The notes under the pieces: generated by a model | What the model saw: the letters and a program-made list of their open reading frames with translations, nothing else | Databases searched by the model: none | Told to the model about the DNA's origin: nothing | DNA from: Glaciecola petra | GTDB lineage: Bacteria; Pseudomonadota; Gammaproteobacteria; Enterobacterales; Alteromonadaceae | Direction: 5' to 3' | Assembly (NCBI RefSeq): GCF_031846345.1 | Contig: NZ_JAVRHX010000001.1 | Location: 1,674,001-1,738,000, forward strand | Length of the DNA: 64,000 bases | Position numbers and translations under genes: made by a program | Shown: in pieces, positions 17,388 through 26,757 of the stretch | How positions within the stretch are numbered: position 1 is the stretch's first letter | Layout of the letters: each line of letters opens with the position of its first letter

Positions 17388-18521
17388 CTATGCATTGCCT
17401 TTTAACTGCACCTTAAGCTCTGCGGCAAAATTTAGCATTCTATTTAGCGGCATCATCGCCCGTTCAGCCAAGGCAGATTCTACAAATATCTCTTTACCTT
17501 GAGGTTGAATAAGCGCTTCTTTAAGCGCTTGTAAGCCGTTCATTGCCATCCATGGGCAGTTAGCGCAGCTTTTACATGTAGCACCCTCTCCTGCCGTTGG
17601 GGCAGCAATCAAGGTCTTGTTTGGTGCCAACTGTTGCATCTTATAAAAAATACCTTTGTCGGTTGCCACTATAAACTCTTCGTTGGACATTTCGCTGCAC
17701 GATTTTATTAACTGCGAAGTCGAACCCACTGCATCGGCCATGCTCACTACACTCGCGGGTGACTCTGGGTGCACCAATACAGCTGCATTGGGGTGTAAGT
17801 GTTTAGCTTTTTGCAAAGCTTTGGCCGAAAACTCATCGTGTACAATACATTCCCCATTCCACATTAGCATATCGGCGCCAGTCTGCTTTTGTATGTAAGC
17901 GCCTAAATGGCGATCAGGACCCCAAATAATCTTTTTGCCTTGGCTGTCGAGATGCTCAATAATTTCCAGGGCGATACTTGAGGTCACAACCCAATCGGCA
18001 CGCGCTTTAACCGCTGCAGATGTATTCGCATAAACCACCACAGTGCGATCAGGGTGTTGATCACAAAATTCACTGAACTCTTTTGCTGGGCAACCTAAAT
18101 CAAGTGAACACGTTGCCTCTAAAGTTGGCATTACCACGGTTTTTTCGGGGCTCAAAATTTTTGCTGTTTCACCCATAAATTTAACACCGGCTACCACTAG
18201 ATGTTGTGCCTTATTATCGCGTCCAAAGCGTGCCATTTCGAGTGAATCTGATACGCAGCCGCCAGTTTCTTCAGCCAGTGCTTGAATAACAGGGTCAGTA
18301 TAATAATGCGCCACCAAGACTGCATTATTACTCAGCAATAAGGCTTTAATATCGTTTACTAAGCTTTTTTCATCTTGTGAAGACAATTTGGCTGGTTTTT
18401 TCGGAAACGGAAAGTCGTAAGGGGCAACACGCTCAGCAAGTATGAGATCTGGAGATGTTGAATGGTCAGTTACAGTGGTATCTAAGGCTGTGTTGTTCAA
18501 GGGCATTTTCACTAAGTTCAT
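17388..18521 (-). CDS. nadA: Quinolinate synthase A
   Basis: About 377 residues from ATG 18521; a TTG-initiated extension to 18590 is open but looks unlike the family, and ATG 18506 is also possible. Conserved NadA blocks are present: AHYYTDPVIQALAEETGGC-VSDS, GLGCPAKEF and CKSCANCPWM, which supply the cysteines for the 4Fe-4S cluster. It condenses iminoaspartate with dihydroxyacetone phosphate to quinolinate for NAD synthesis. The neighbourhood (tol-pal genes, Lys tRNAs, nadA) matches that of E. coli. Confidence 0.95.
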   Translation of the reverse strand: MNLVKMPLNNTALDTTVTDHSTSPDLILAERVAPYDFPFPKKPAKLSSQDEKSLVNDIKALLLSNNAVLVAHYYTDPVIQALAEETGGCVSDSLEMARFGRDNKAQHLVVAGVKFMGETAKILSPEKTVVMPTLEATCSLDLGCPAKEFSEFCDQHPDRTVVVYANTSAAVKARADWVVTSSIALEIIEHLDSQGKKIIWGPDRHLGAYIQKQTGADMLMWNGECIVHDEFSAKALQKAKHLHPNAAVLVHPESPASVVSMADAVGSTSQLIKSCSEMSNEEFIVATDKGIFYKMQQLAPNKTLIAAPTAGEGATCKSCANCPWMAMNGLQALKEALIQPQGKEIFVESALAERAMMPLNRMLNFAAELKVQLKGNA

Positions 18522-18623
18522 AAAGTCACAAACAATGAATAAGAGGTCGCATGAATAAAGGTCTGAATAGTATAGCATTATTATAGACAAATGCTGATCA
18601 GATACACTTTATAAAAATCTAAG

Positions 18624-18699
18624 TGGTGGGTCGTGCTGGATTCGAACCAGCGACCAATTGATTAAAAGTCAACTGCTCTACCAGCTGAGCTAACGACCC
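18624..18699 (-). tRNA. lysT: tRNA-Lys (UUU), copy 1
   Basis: 76 nt with encoded CCA. The sequence follows E. coli tRNA-Lys: GGGTCGTTAGCTCAG start, anticodon TTT in ACTTTTAA and T-arm GGTTCGAATCC. Downstream member of a tandem pair on the minus strand. Confidence 0.97.
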
Positions 18700-18736
18700 T
18701 CAAAGATTTTGGTGCTTGCATGAGAACTTGCGATAG

Positions 18737-18812
18737 TGGTGGGTCGTGCTGGATTCGAACCAGCGACCAATTGATTAAAAGTCAACTGCTCTACCAGCTG
18801 AGCTAACGACCC
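18737..18812 (-). tRNA. lysT: tRNA-Lys (UUU), copy 2
   Basis: 76 nt, identical in sequence to the copy 37 bp away, with encoded CCA. Being first in the direction of transcription, it probably shares a precursor with copy 1. Lys tRNAs also lie between cpoB (ybgF) and nadA in E. coli. Confidence 0.97.
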
Positions 18813-18967
18813 TCACATCACAATTGTCTTGAGCAAAATGTCTTGTTAGAAACGTATCCTCACGACGGGCGCATATAATACTTAATTCGCGACAAGGTGC
18901 AACCAATAAATGCAATTTTTAAGATTTATTTACTGTAAAAATGGCGATACTAGCGCATGAGGCTAGA

Positions 18968-19000
18968 GAAAAAACAAAACTGGCTATTAATTAGCCAGTT
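18968..19000 (-). terminator. Rho-independent terminator of the tol-pal operon
   Basis: On the minus strand AACTGGCTA and TAGCCAGTT (18978-19000) form a 9-bp stem that includes the cpoB stop codon, followed by TTGTTTTTTC. It ends the ybgC-to-cpoB transcript before the tRNA genes. Confidence 0.75.
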
Positions 19001-19802
19001 GTTGTTGTGCAAGTCTTGCTGGTGTGCTGTTTGGGTATTCATTAATGACTTGTTCGAATAAGCTAACAGCAGCACTTAAATTGCCGCCCGACTTTTCGAT
19101 AATGCCTAATTTTAATAAGGAATCCCCACGTTTGGGCGAATCGGTAAATTTATTTACTACTGCCTCAAACTCCACTTTTGCAGCGTCATACTCTTGTTGG
19201 TTATAAAGCAATTGCCCCAACCAATAGTGTGCATTTGCGCTTAGTTCAGAATTTGGATATTTAGATAAAAAATCTTCAAATGCAGGTACTGCGTTTACAT
19301 AATCTTTATCTTTTAATATCAAATTAACCGCCGCTTGATATTCTGCTTGTTCATTACCCGTATTGGCAACCGGCACCGACTGGCTTGGGTTAATACTGGT
19401 GATATCTTTTTGCAAACCGTCAGTGCTTTGCTGCATAGTTGCAAAACGCTTATCTAGCTCTAAATACAACTCGCGTTGACGCTCTAGTAACTTTTCAAGT
19501 TGATGGTTATGTAACTCTATTGACCCTTTAATAGTATCAATATCGTTTTGTAATTCATCTAATTGGCTTTGCATACGCAATTGCGCATCGGTTCGTGACT
19601 CAACAATACGCTCTATAATCGCTAAACGGTCGGCAAGGGCACCGTTGCTAATACTCTGTGCAGCAACGCTTGGGCGCGACAAGTCTTGTGACGGCGGCGG
19701 TGGCGTAGATTGCGAGTTGCTTAAATCAACAACAGGCGCTTGCGCAAGGCAAGCACCTGAATAAAACAATCCACCAATTAAAAGGAGTAGTTGTTTTTTC
19801 AT
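18987..19802 (-). CDS. cpoB: Cell division coordinator CpoB (YbgF)
   Basis: 271 residues. A signal peptide ending SGACLAQA is followed by a coiled-coil trimerisation region (about 60-130, rich in Gln/Leu/Glu) and a TPR domain (about 155-270) with YWLGQLLYNQQEYDAAKVEFE-type repeats. The family works in the periplasm with TolA and PBP1B to couple outer-membrane constriction to septal cell-wall synthesis. Last gene of the tol-pal operon, 3 bp after pal. Confidence 0.93.
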   Translation of the reverse strand: MKKQLLLLIGGLFYSGACLAQAPVVDLSNSQSTPPPPSQDLSRPSVAAQSISNGALADRLAIIERIVESRTDAQLRMQSQLDELQNDIDTIKGSIELHNHQLEKLLERQRELYLELDKRFATMQQSTDGLQKDITSINPSQSVPVANTGNEQAEYQAAVNLILKDKDYVNAVPAFEDFLSKYPNSELSANAHYWLGQLLYNQQEYDAAKVEFEAVVNKFTDSPKRGDSLLKLGIIEKSGGNLSAAVSLFEQVINEYPNSTPARLAQQQLAN

Positions 19803-19805
19803 CTA

Positions 19806-20384
19806 TTACTGATAAACCACTACACCACGACGGTTTTGCTGCATGGCAAAATCAGACGTACCTTGTACCGCTAATTTCTCTTCACCATAAGAAACAACAG
19901 AAACCTGTGAACCGCTAACTCCGGCATTGGTAAAGAATGTTTCTATAGCTTTTGCTCTGCGCTCGCCCAAAGCAATGTTGTACTCAGGTGTACCGCTGCT
20001 GTCACAGTGACCTTCAATTACAATGCTTTGACCAGGGTTAGCCGCCAAGTAACGAGCGTGTTCTCTAAGTACCGACATAAAATCAGACTTGATAGTAGAT
20101 TTGTCAAAGTCGAAGTAAATAGTGTTCTTCTGCTTAAGCGCATCTAATTCAGCCGCTGCTCTGTCACGTAAATCGGCTAAGCGTTTTGCTTCAGCAACTT
20201 CTACAGCTTTTGCTTCAGCTGCTTCACGCGCTAAACGTGCTTCTTCAGCCTCTGCTGCTTCTGCTGCCGCTACACGGTTTCTTTCCGCTTCGAGCTCAGC
20301 TTCTGAAGGGCCAGACTCACAAGCCATTAGAGTGGTTGCCGCTAGCGCAATGATGATGGTTCTTAATTTGTTATTAGTAAGCAT
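19806..20384 (-). CDS. pal: Peptidoglycan-associated lipoprotein Pal
   Basis: 192 residues. Lipobox MACES gives lipidation at Cys22. A long Glu/Ala-rich helical linker (about 28-80) precedes the OmpA-like domain: IYFDFDKSTI, EGHCDSSGTPEYNIALGERR and SYGEEK. It anchors the outer membrane to peptidoglycan and binds TolB. The charged linker is longer than in E. coli Pal. Confidence 0.96.
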   Translation of the reverse strand: MLTNNKLRTIIIALAATTLMACESGPSEAELEAERNRVAAAEAAEAEEARLAREAAEAKAVEVAEAKRLADLRDRAAAELDALKQKNTIYFDFDKSTIKSDFMSVLREHARYLAANPGQSIVIEGHCDSSGTPEYNIALGERRAKAIETFFTNAGVSGSQVSVVSYGEEKLAVQGTSDFAMQQNRRGVVVYQ

Positions 20385-20412
20385 TTTTAATCCTTAATTG
20401 TAATACATTTAT

Positions 20413-21834
20413 TTATAATAAAAACGGTGACCAGCTCGGCGATTTTATCTGTCCTTCTTTGGCAGGTAAAAGCGCTTTAAAGCGCCCATCTAGGGAAACC
20501 AGTGATAAAACCTGATTACCTTCATGAAGGGTGCTGTAAATAATCATACTTCCATTGGGTGCAATACTTGGCGACTCGTCTAATAAAGTTCGAGTTAGCA
20601 CCAACATATTACCAGATTCCCGATGTTGTCTGGCTATATGATAATCGCCTTTTGTTCTATTTACGACCACTAAATGCGAATTATCGGGTGTTATTGACGC
20701 TCCAAGGTTCATATCCCCATCAAATGTGAGCCTTTTGGCACGTCTAGTGTTTAAATTTACTTGATATATCTGCGGTTTTCCACCCCGTTCGCTAGTAAAA
20801 ATAATACTTTTACCGTCTGGGGCCCACGTTGGCTCCGTATCTATAGCCCTGTGTCTTGTCACGCGTCGTAATTCGCGGCTATTTAAATCCATCACATAAA
20901 TTTCTGGATTACCATCTTTCGACAAGACCATTGCCAATTGTGTACCGTCTGGCGAAAAGGTGGGCGCGCCGTTTATACCAGGAAAGTCGGTTATGCGGGT
21001 TCGTTCACGTGTGTATATGTCTTGAATAATAATTTGTGAACGTTTTTCTTCAAAGCTAACGTAGGCTAATTTATTGCCATCGGGCGACCATGCAGGCGAC
21101 ATTAATGGCTCTGGTGACGACAATAAACGGGTTTCGTTTGCACCATCATAATCGGCTATGTAAAGCTGGAAGGGCTTAGCAACTGTTTGGCGGTCTTTAA
21201 CCACAACGTAAGCAATACGCGTTAAAAATGCGCCTCTCTCACCGGTTAAGCTTTCGTATACCGTGTCAGAAATCATATGCGCATATTGTCTAAACTGATC
21301 GCCCGTAATTTCTTTTTCGCGCGAAACAACTATATGATCATAATTAAGTACAAGTTCGCCATTAACCACCGTTCGGGATTCGCCACCTGTTATTTGGGCG
21401 CGTAGCACATCGATTAAGGCATAATTCACTTTATAATTATCAGGGCCAATTGGCTCTATGCTGCCCACTAAAACAGTATCAATGCCCTTATCAGCCCATG
21501 CAGCATAATCAACGTCTTGGTCACTAGTTGGAAATTGTGGCATGCTCGACAGACCTACCGGGCTAAATTTGCCACTGCGCTGCAAGTTACTGGTAATAAC
21601 GTCAGAAATATCTTCGGGCAATACGGTGCTACCGGTCCATTTAAACGGCACAACCGCAATCGGCCGTGCGTTATTCATACCTTCAGTAATAATAATGTCG
21701 ATACCTTGGGCATGGCTGTTAAAAGAGATACTTAAACATGACAAAAACACCAAACTACCACTGAGTAACATTTTATGAGCACTCTGTTTTTTATTGGCAA
21801 GCATGAAAGACAGGTTTTTAACAATAGCTCTCAT
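20413..21834 (-). CDS. tolB: Tol-Pal translocation protein TolB
   Basis: About 473 residues from ATG 21834, chosen because TAGGAGCG lies 8 nt upstream; the frame also has an ATG at 21864 overlapping the tolA stop as ATGA, without an SD. The signal peptide core LLSGSLVFLSCLSISFNSHAQ is followed by the TolB N-terminal domain and a beta-propeller with repeated SPDG motifs (SPAWSPDGNKLAYVS, PTFSPDGTQLAMV, PTWAPDGKSIIFTS). Periplasmic partner of Pal and TolA. Confidence 0.95.
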   Translation of the reverse strand: MRAIVKNLSFMLANKKQSAHKMLLSGSLVFLSCLSISFNSHAQGIDIIITEGMNNARPIAVVPFKWTGSTVLPEDISDVITSNLQRSGKFSPVGLSSMPQFPTSDQDVDYAAWADKGIDTVLVGSIEPIGPDNYKVNYALIDVLRAQITGGESRTVVNGELVLNYDHIVVSREKEITGDQFRQYAHMISDTVYESLTGERGAFLTRIAYVVVKDRQTVAKPFQLYIADYDGANETRLLSSPEPLMSPAWSPDGNKLAYVSFEEKRSQIIIQDIYTRERTRITDFPGINGAPTFSPDGTQLAMVLSKDGNPEIYVMDLNSRELRRVTRHRAIDTEPTWAPDGKSIIFTSERGGKPQIYQVNLNTRRAKRLTFDGDMNLGASITPDNSHLVVVNRTKGDYHIARQHRESGNMLVLTRTLLDESPSIAPNGSMIIYSTLHEGNQVLSLVSLDGRFKALLPAKEGQIKSPSWSPFLL

Positions 21835-21860
21835 TAAAGTCGCTCCTATTATTTTAGATA

Positions 21861-22682
21861 TCATTGAGAGGTGGGCCTCATTATAAAGGTTATTGGATTC
21901 ATTTGTTTGTACACTGCGGGATCAGGCGACATGGGTAAACTACTTAATCGTAAAATGGTTGACTCAGTCTCGCGGCAAAGTGCCTGATTACCTTCTAATA
22001 TAGTAACTTGTAGCACCAGGCCATCAGGCGCTAGCCTCACTCTTAAATTGCACGCAGCATCTTTAGAGAAGCCATCAAAATTAATTCTTCTGCTAATGGT
22101 TTGCGTAATCAATGATTGATATTTTTGCACCTCAGTTAACACTTGTTGCTGCTGGGCCGAGGCCATGGCCGCTTGCTCCGCTTTGAGCTGATCTGCTAAT
22201 GCCTGGTCTAACTCGCGCTGGCGTTTTTGTAGTTCTTCTTTTTCTCTCTTTTGGCGTTCTAATTCTGCTTGCCTTTGGCGTTCGCGTTCTAGTGCATTAA
22301 CGCGCTCTTGTTCGGCTCTTGCGGCATCTTCGCGTTTTTTACGCTCCACTTGTTCGCGTCGCTTACGCTCTTCGTCTCTTTTTTTTCTAGCCTCTTGTTC
22401 TTGTCTACGTTTTTCTTGCGCACGTCTTTGCGCTGCGGCTTCGGCTTGCGCTTTTTCGCGCTTTTTTTGCTCAATCACATTACTGTCAACAAAGGTTGCC
22501 TGCACTATGTCCAGCGGTTGTTCTTGGGCCGCTGGTGTATTTGCTGCAAATACTAGAGGTTTGTCAGAAAAACTAAAGCTGACCAATAGCGAAATTAAAA
22601 TCAAGCCGTGCAAAGACACCGACTTAATAATAGCCGGCCGCATTATAGATTTTTTACCGCTGCCTTCTTTCCTGCTATTCAT
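21861..22682 (-). CDS. tolA: Tol-Pal envelope protein TolA
   Basis: 273 residues, shorter than E. coli TolA. One membrane helix (about 21-37), a highly charged Lys/Arg/Glu/Ala/Gln helix (about 70-185) and a C-terminal domain with CNLRVRLAPDGLV and two conserved cysteines. It spans the periplasm and transmits energy from TolQR to Pal. It overlaps tolR by 8 bp. The sense repeats leave open frames on other strands that are not genes. Confidence 0.93.
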   Translation of the reverse strand: MNSRKEGSGKKSIMRPAIIKSVSLHGLILISLLVSFSFSDKPLVFAANTPAAQEQPLDIVQATFVDSNVIEQKKREKAQAEAAAQRRAQEKRRQEQEARKKRDEERKRREQVERKKREDAARAEQERVNALERERQRQAELERQKREKEELQKRQRELDQALADQLKAEQAAMASAQQQQVLTEVQKYQSLITQTISRRINFDGFSKDAACNLRVRLAPDGLVLQVTILEGNQALCRETESTILRLSSLPMSPDPAVYKQMNPITFIMRPTSQ

Positions 22683-23094
22683 CCGGGTCAGTCATCAAAC
22701 CTACAGACGGTACACCAGCTCTTTGCAATAACACCATTAAGTCGACAACTTTTTCGTAATCCACTTTGCCGTCACCGTTCACTACAACCGGTGTGGCTGG
22801 CGCAACTTCTAAACGGGCTTTTACTAAGTCTGCTATATTTTGCGCTGCCATTGCCGCCTGCGGACTGTCAGCCACATTTAAATAGTATAAGCCTTCAGCG
22901 TCGACCGACACTATCATCATTTCGTCTTCTTCAGTTTCTATGGTTTGCGCCTCAGCTTTGGGCAGGTCAACTTTTACCCCTTGCGCAACGACCGATGCGG
23001 TGGCCATAAAAATAACCAATAACACCAACATAACGTCTATGTATGGCACAACATTGATTTCTGAAACAGGTTTACGTCGTTTACGAATAAACAT
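22675..23094 (-). CDS. tolR: Tol-Pal protein TolR (ExbD family)
   Basis: 139 residues. VVPYIDVMLVLLVIFMAT holds the conserved membrane Asp of the ExbD/TolR family, used for proton-driven motion with TolQ. The rest is a periplasmic domain. It starts 12 bp after tolQ. Confidence 0.95.
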   Translation of the reverse strand: MFIRKRRKPVSEINVVPYIDVMLVLLVIFMATASVVAQGVKVDLPKAEAQTIETEEDEMMIVSVDAEGLYYLNVADSPQAAMAAQNIADLVKARLEVAPATPVVVNGDGKVDYEKVVDLMVLLQRAGVPSVGLMTDPDE

Positions 23095-23106
23095 GATTAG
23101 CCTCTT

Positions 23107-23787
23107 TTATCCGCGGTTAGCAATGCTTTGGCGATGTAGAATGGCTGAAAACTCTTCCATAAAGTTGCCGTAAGTATTTTCTAACTTCTCCACTTTAGTG
23201 CTAAAGCGGTTGTACGCAATAACCGCAGGAATAGCAGCAAACAAACCAATTGCCGTGGCTATTAGCGCTTCAGCAATGCCCGGCGCAACCATTTGCAAGG
23301 TAGCTTGTTTGACCTGACCTAAAGCAATAAATGCGGTCATAATGCCCCAAACGGTGCCCAATAAACCAATGTACGGTGATATAGAACCCACCGTTGCTAA
23401 AAAGGGTAAACGTTGCTCTAGGTCGTCAACTTCACGCGACATTGCTATTCGCATCGCTCGGTAGGTGCCGTCGGTAATTGATTCGGGAACGGTAGAAGAG
23501 GCTTTACGAAGCCGCACATACTCTTTAAAGCCTGAACAAAAGATAAGGGAACATCCACTTAGATCGTCTTTTTGTGCAAGATCAGTGTAAAGTTCATTAA
23601 GATCAGCCCCTGACCAAAATGCTTCTTCAAAGCTTGCGGCTTCTTTAGTGGCCTTGCGCAAGGCCGATGTGCGTTGGAAAATAAAGGTCCAACTCACAAT
23701 AGACGCTGTTAATAACAACAGCATGATAAATTGCACCACAAAACTTGCTTCTAAAAACAAGTGTAAAACAGACATTTCAGACGTCAC
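23107..23787 (-). CDS. tolQ: Tol-Pal protein TolQ (MotA/ExbB family)
   Basis: 226 residues, three membrane helices (about 17-37, 135-160, 170-195). The conserved ExbB/TolQ segments GSISPYIGLLGTVWGIM and GIAEALIATAIGLFAAIPAVIAYN are intact. It forms the proton channel with TolR. The start overlaps ybgC by 4 bp (ATGA). Confidence 0.96.
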   Translation of the reverse strand: MTSEMSVLHLFLEASFVVQFIMLLLLTASIVSWTFIFQRTSALRKATKEAASFEEAFWSGADLNELYTDLAQKDDLSGCSLIFCSGFKEYVRLRKASSTVPESITDGTYRAMRIAMSREVDDLEQRLPFLATVGSISPYIGLLGTVWGIMTAFIALGQVKQATLQMVAPGIAEALIATAIGLFAAIPAVIAYNRFSTKVEKLENTYGNFMEEFSAILHRQSIANRG

Positions 23788-24191
23788 TGCGGATTTCCCT
23801 CTTTTAGGCGGTCTACTAATTCACTTGGTAATGGCACCGGCTTAGACAACTCTGTATTCACGCAAGCCACCTTTACTTCAGCTACAACAAGTGTTTGATT
23901 ATTATGTGTTATTTCTTGTGAAAACAATAAGCTAGCGCGTTTAGTTTTAAGTAATTCGCAACTTACGTTAACAATGTCATCTAATTTAGCGCTCTTTTTA
24001 AAGGCAATCGACATGTCTATGACGACAAAACCCAACGATTGTTCCAACAAATATTGTTGTTTTATGCCTAAAGCCCTAACCCATTCGGTACGGCAACGCT
24101 CCATATACTTCAAATAGTTTGCATGATAAACAATGCCACCGGCGTCAGTATCTTCATAGTACACGCGACAGTCTATATCAAATTTATTCAT
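23784..24191 (-). CDS. ybgC: Acyl-CoA thioesterase YbgC (hotdog fold)
   Basis: 135 residues. The signature YYEDTDAGGIVYHANYLKYMER contains the catalytic Asp of the 4HBT/YbgC family. The family hydrolyses acyl-CoA thioesters and is linked to phospholipid metabolism. First gene of the tol-pal operon, as in E. coli. Confidence 0.94.
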   Translation of the reverse strand: MNKFDIDCRVYYEDTDAGGIVYHANYLKYMERCRTEWVRALGIKQQYLLEQSLGFVVIDMSIAFKKSAKLDDIVNVSCELLKTKRASLLFSQEITHNNQTLVVAEVKVACVNTELSKPVPLPSELVDRLKEGNPQ

Positions 24192-24432
24192 GCATTAACT
24201 CTCAATTAGTCCTGATTTTATACGAAAGCATTCATTTCATAGCCATCCTAAAATATCGATATATGCTGCTTTTACCGCTTAATTTATAAAACACTTTTTA
24301 GCATTAGAAAAATTAGGGGTAAATCAGAATTATATTCATTTGCTACTCTGCCAAAAATACCTAAAATACCACTCATACAATATGTAGCGAAAGCTATTCT
24401 TGTTTTCATGGACTCCCTTCCGATGATATTTT

Positions 24433-24457
24433 GCCCACCTATACGGTGGGCTTTTTT
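24433..24457 (+). terminator. Strong plus-strand terminator with no plus-strand gene before it
   Basis: GCCCACC (24433-24439), loop TATAC, GGTGGGC (24445-24451), then six T. The T run is on the plus strand, but both flanking genes are on the minus strand and the ruvB stop lies inside the stem. For ruvB the hairpin lacks a U tail. It may end a small plus-strand RNA from the 24192-24430 gap. Confidence 0.55.
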
Positions 24458-25452
24458 ATGTCGAACCCTAAATGTAAATAAGCACTATCGGTAGCCACCC
24501 TACCTCTCGGCGTTCTTTGTAAATATCCTTGCTGAATCAAAAAGGGTTCAATTACATCTTCGATAGTTTCTTTTTCTTCACCAATGGCTGCTGCGACATT
24601 TTCTAATCCCACCGGCCCACCATTGAACTTTTCGATAATTGACAGCAGTAATTTTCGGTCCATCAAATCGAAACCAAGTTTGTCGACGTCGAGCATATCT
24701 AAGGCAGACGCCGCAATCTCTGCATTGACATCACCGTTTGCTTTAACTTGCGCATAATCTCTTACTCGTCTGAGTAAACGATTAGCAATACGCGGTGTGC
24801 CACGCGAGCGTTTTGCAATTTCCAGCGCGCCATCTGGTTCCATTGACATATTTAAATGCTTAGCACTACGTAAAACAATATTGGTTAAATCAGCCACTTT
24901 ATAAAACTCTAGGCGTTGCGTAATACCAAATCGGTCGCGCAACGGTGACGTTAGTGAGCCTGCGCGGGTAGTTGCGCCTATGAGAGTAAATGGCGGCAAT
25001 TCTAATTTTATAGAGCGTGCTGCAGGCCCTTCGCCTATCATAATATCGAGCTGGTAATCTTCCATAGCGGGATATAACACTTCTTCAACCACTGGACTAA
25101 GGCGATGTATTTCATCTATAAATAGCACATCGTTTTCTTCTAAGTTGGTTAGCAGCGCGGCTAAATCACCGGCTTTTTCGAGTACCGGGCCCGAGGTTGT
25201 TTTAATATTCACCTGCATTTCATTGGCTACTATGTTGGCTAAAGTGGTTTTACCTAAACCTGGCGGGCCAAATATAAGCAAGTGATCAAGTGCGTCTTCT
25301 CTGCCGCGGGCAGCTTCGATAAAAATTTCCATTTGCTCACAAACGGCTTGTTGCCCAGCATAATCAGCTAGCAGCTTTGGCCGAATCGCGCGGTCGACGG
25401 CAGCATCTTCCGTTTGTTCTTGAGGGCGTAAAATACTGTCAGCTTCAATCAT
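24439..25452 (-). CDS. ruvB: Holliday junction branch-migration ATPase RuvB
   Basis: 337 residues. AAA+ core with Walker A GPPGLGKTTLA, Walker B FIDEIH, sensor GATTRAGSL and a C-terminal winged helix (GYLQRTPRGRVAT). Hexameric motor that drives branch migration with RuvA. Last of ruvC-ruvA-ruvB on the minus strand. Confidence 0.97.
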   Translation of the reverse strand: MIEADSILRPQEQTEDAAVDRAIRPKLLADYAGQQAVCEQMEIFIEAARGREDALDHLLIFGPPGLGKTTLANIVANEMQVNIKTTSGPVLEKAGDLAALLTNLEENDVLFIDEIHRLSPVVEEVLYPAMEDYQLDIMIGEGPAARSIKLELPPFTLIGATTRAGSLTSPLRDRFGITQRLEFYKVADLTNIVLRSAKHLNMSMEPDGALEIAKRSRGTPRIANRLLRRVRDYAQVKANGDVNAEIAASALDMLDVDKLGFDLMDRKLLLSIIEKFNGGPVGLENVAAAIGEEKETIEDVIEPFLIQQGYLQRTPRGRVATDSAYLHLGFDIKKPTV

Positions 25453-25530
25453 GACTTTTTCCTGTATTGCTTAGCGATAACTTGTCCACATTTACCGAAT
25501 TTTGGTCTTTGCTATAGCATAAACACATTG

Positions 25531-26160
25531 TTATACCATCGATTTAAGCGCGTCTCTAATGAGTTGCTCGCTACTTGCGTCTTCGCTTGCAATTTTATTG
25601 ACGGTTGTTTCTGCTTGATTACGTTTGTAGCCAAGTGCAATTAGCGCACTAATCGCTTCGTCTTTAGCGCTCACTTTAGGGCTTAGTATTGAGGCACTGC
25701 TATCTGTGTTGCTTAATGCAGTGCTAGGTAAAGTACCCATGGCTGGTATTGACTCTAAATTGTTGAGTTTATCTTTTAATTCCACCACCAGTCTCTCGGC
25801 TGTTTTTTTGCCAACACCAGGCATTTTAACCAATGCGGTAATGTCTTCGTGCATAACGGCTGCAACAAATTGCTCTGCGGTCATGCCCGACAAAATAGTA
25901 CAGGCTAGTTTTGGCCCGACACCGTTAGCTTTTATTAGAATGCGGAATAAACTGCGCTCTAAGCGTTCGGTAAATCCAAATAATAAATGCGCGTCTTCAC
26001 GCACAATAAGATGAGTAAACAGACTGACTGATTCATTAATGTCAGGCAGTTGATAAAAACTGGTCATGGGTAGCTGAATTTCATACCCTACGCCGGCTAC
26101 ATCCAGTAGGATTTCGGGGGGCATTTTCTCTAAAATAGTGCCTTGTAAACGTGCAATCAT
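25531..26160 (-). CDS. ruvA: Holliday junction binding protein RuvA
   Basis: About 209 residues from ATG 26160, which gives the usual family start MIARLQGTILEK; an upstream in-frame start at 26193 would add 11 atypical residues. Domain I is an OB fold, domain II holds helix-hairpin-helix motifs (NGVGPKLACTIL, PGVGKKTAERL) and domain III binds RuvB. Located 45 bp after ruvC. Confidence 0.95.
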   Translation of the reverse strand: MIARLQGTILEKMPPEILLDVAGVGYEIQLPMTSFYQLPDINESVSLFTHLIVREDAHLLFGFTERLERSLFRILIKANGVGPKLACTILSGMTAEQFVAAVMHEDITALVKMPGVGKKTAERLVVELKDKLNNLESIPAMGTLPSTALSNTDSSASILSPKVSAKDEAISALIALGYKRNQAETTVNKIASEDASSEQLIRDALKSMV

Positions 26161-26205
26161 GAATGATGTCTTATTATGTTGTTGTTTTGCCAATTGGCAT
26201 ACTGT

Positions 26206-26757
26206 CTATTGTAGACGTCTACGCACTGTTTTTGTAGCACTACCGGCCATTTTTATCAGGCTTTGTTCTGTATGCAAATGACATAAGGCAACACCCAGGG
26301 CATCCGCAGCGTCGGCCTGTGGTATTTTGTTAAGCTTTAAAAGATGGGTAACCATATGTTGTACTTGTGTTTTGTCAGCACTTCCTTTACCCACAACCGA
26401 CTGTTTAATTTGTCTAGCCGAATACTCAAATACCGGTAAATCAACATGTGTGGCAGCCACAATAGCCGCGCCGCGCGCTTGTCCAAGTTTCAGTGCTGAA
26501 TCGGGATTTTTAGCCATAAATACCTGCTCAATAGCAAATGATGTTGGCTTAAATTGCTGAATAATCTCAGACACACCATCAAATACATTTTTGAGCCGCT
26601 TGGCTAAACTGTCGTCCAGCACTTTTATGCAGCCACTCCCCAAATACTCAGTATTACGCCCACGCACTGCAATGACGCCATAGCCGGTAATACGCGAGCC
26701 GGGATCAATGCCAAGTATTATCTGCGGACTGAGTTGAGGTTTATGAACTTGGGACAA
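26206..26757 (-). CDS. ruvC: Crossover junction endonuclease RuvC
   Basis: 183 residues. Acidic catalytic residues lie in LGIDPGSRITGYG, FAIEQVFMAKNP and QADAADALGVAL. It cuts Holliday junctions symmetrically. The 5' end overlaps nudB by 17 bp. In E. coli yebC lies between nudB and ruvC; it is absent here. Confidence 0.96.
   Translation of the reverse strand: MSQVHKPQLSPQIILGIDPGSRITGYGVIAVRGRNTEYLGSGCIKVLDDSLAKRLKNVFDGVSEIIQQFKPTSFAIEQVFMAKNPDSALKLGQARGAAIVAATHVDLPVFEYSARQIKQSVVGKGSADKTQVQHMVTHLLKLNKIPQADAADALGVALCHLHTEQSLIKMAGSATKTVRRRLQ

Noticed and set aside
18620..18815. Tandem repeat of about 110 bp
   Set aside because: Explained by two tRNA-Lys genes in tandem, a common arrangement at this locus.
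22308..23009. Plus-strand frames opposite tolA and tolR
   Set aside because: They arise from the repetitive Lys/Glu codons of tolA and the conserved tolR; translated products are Leu/Phe/Pro-rich with no domain.
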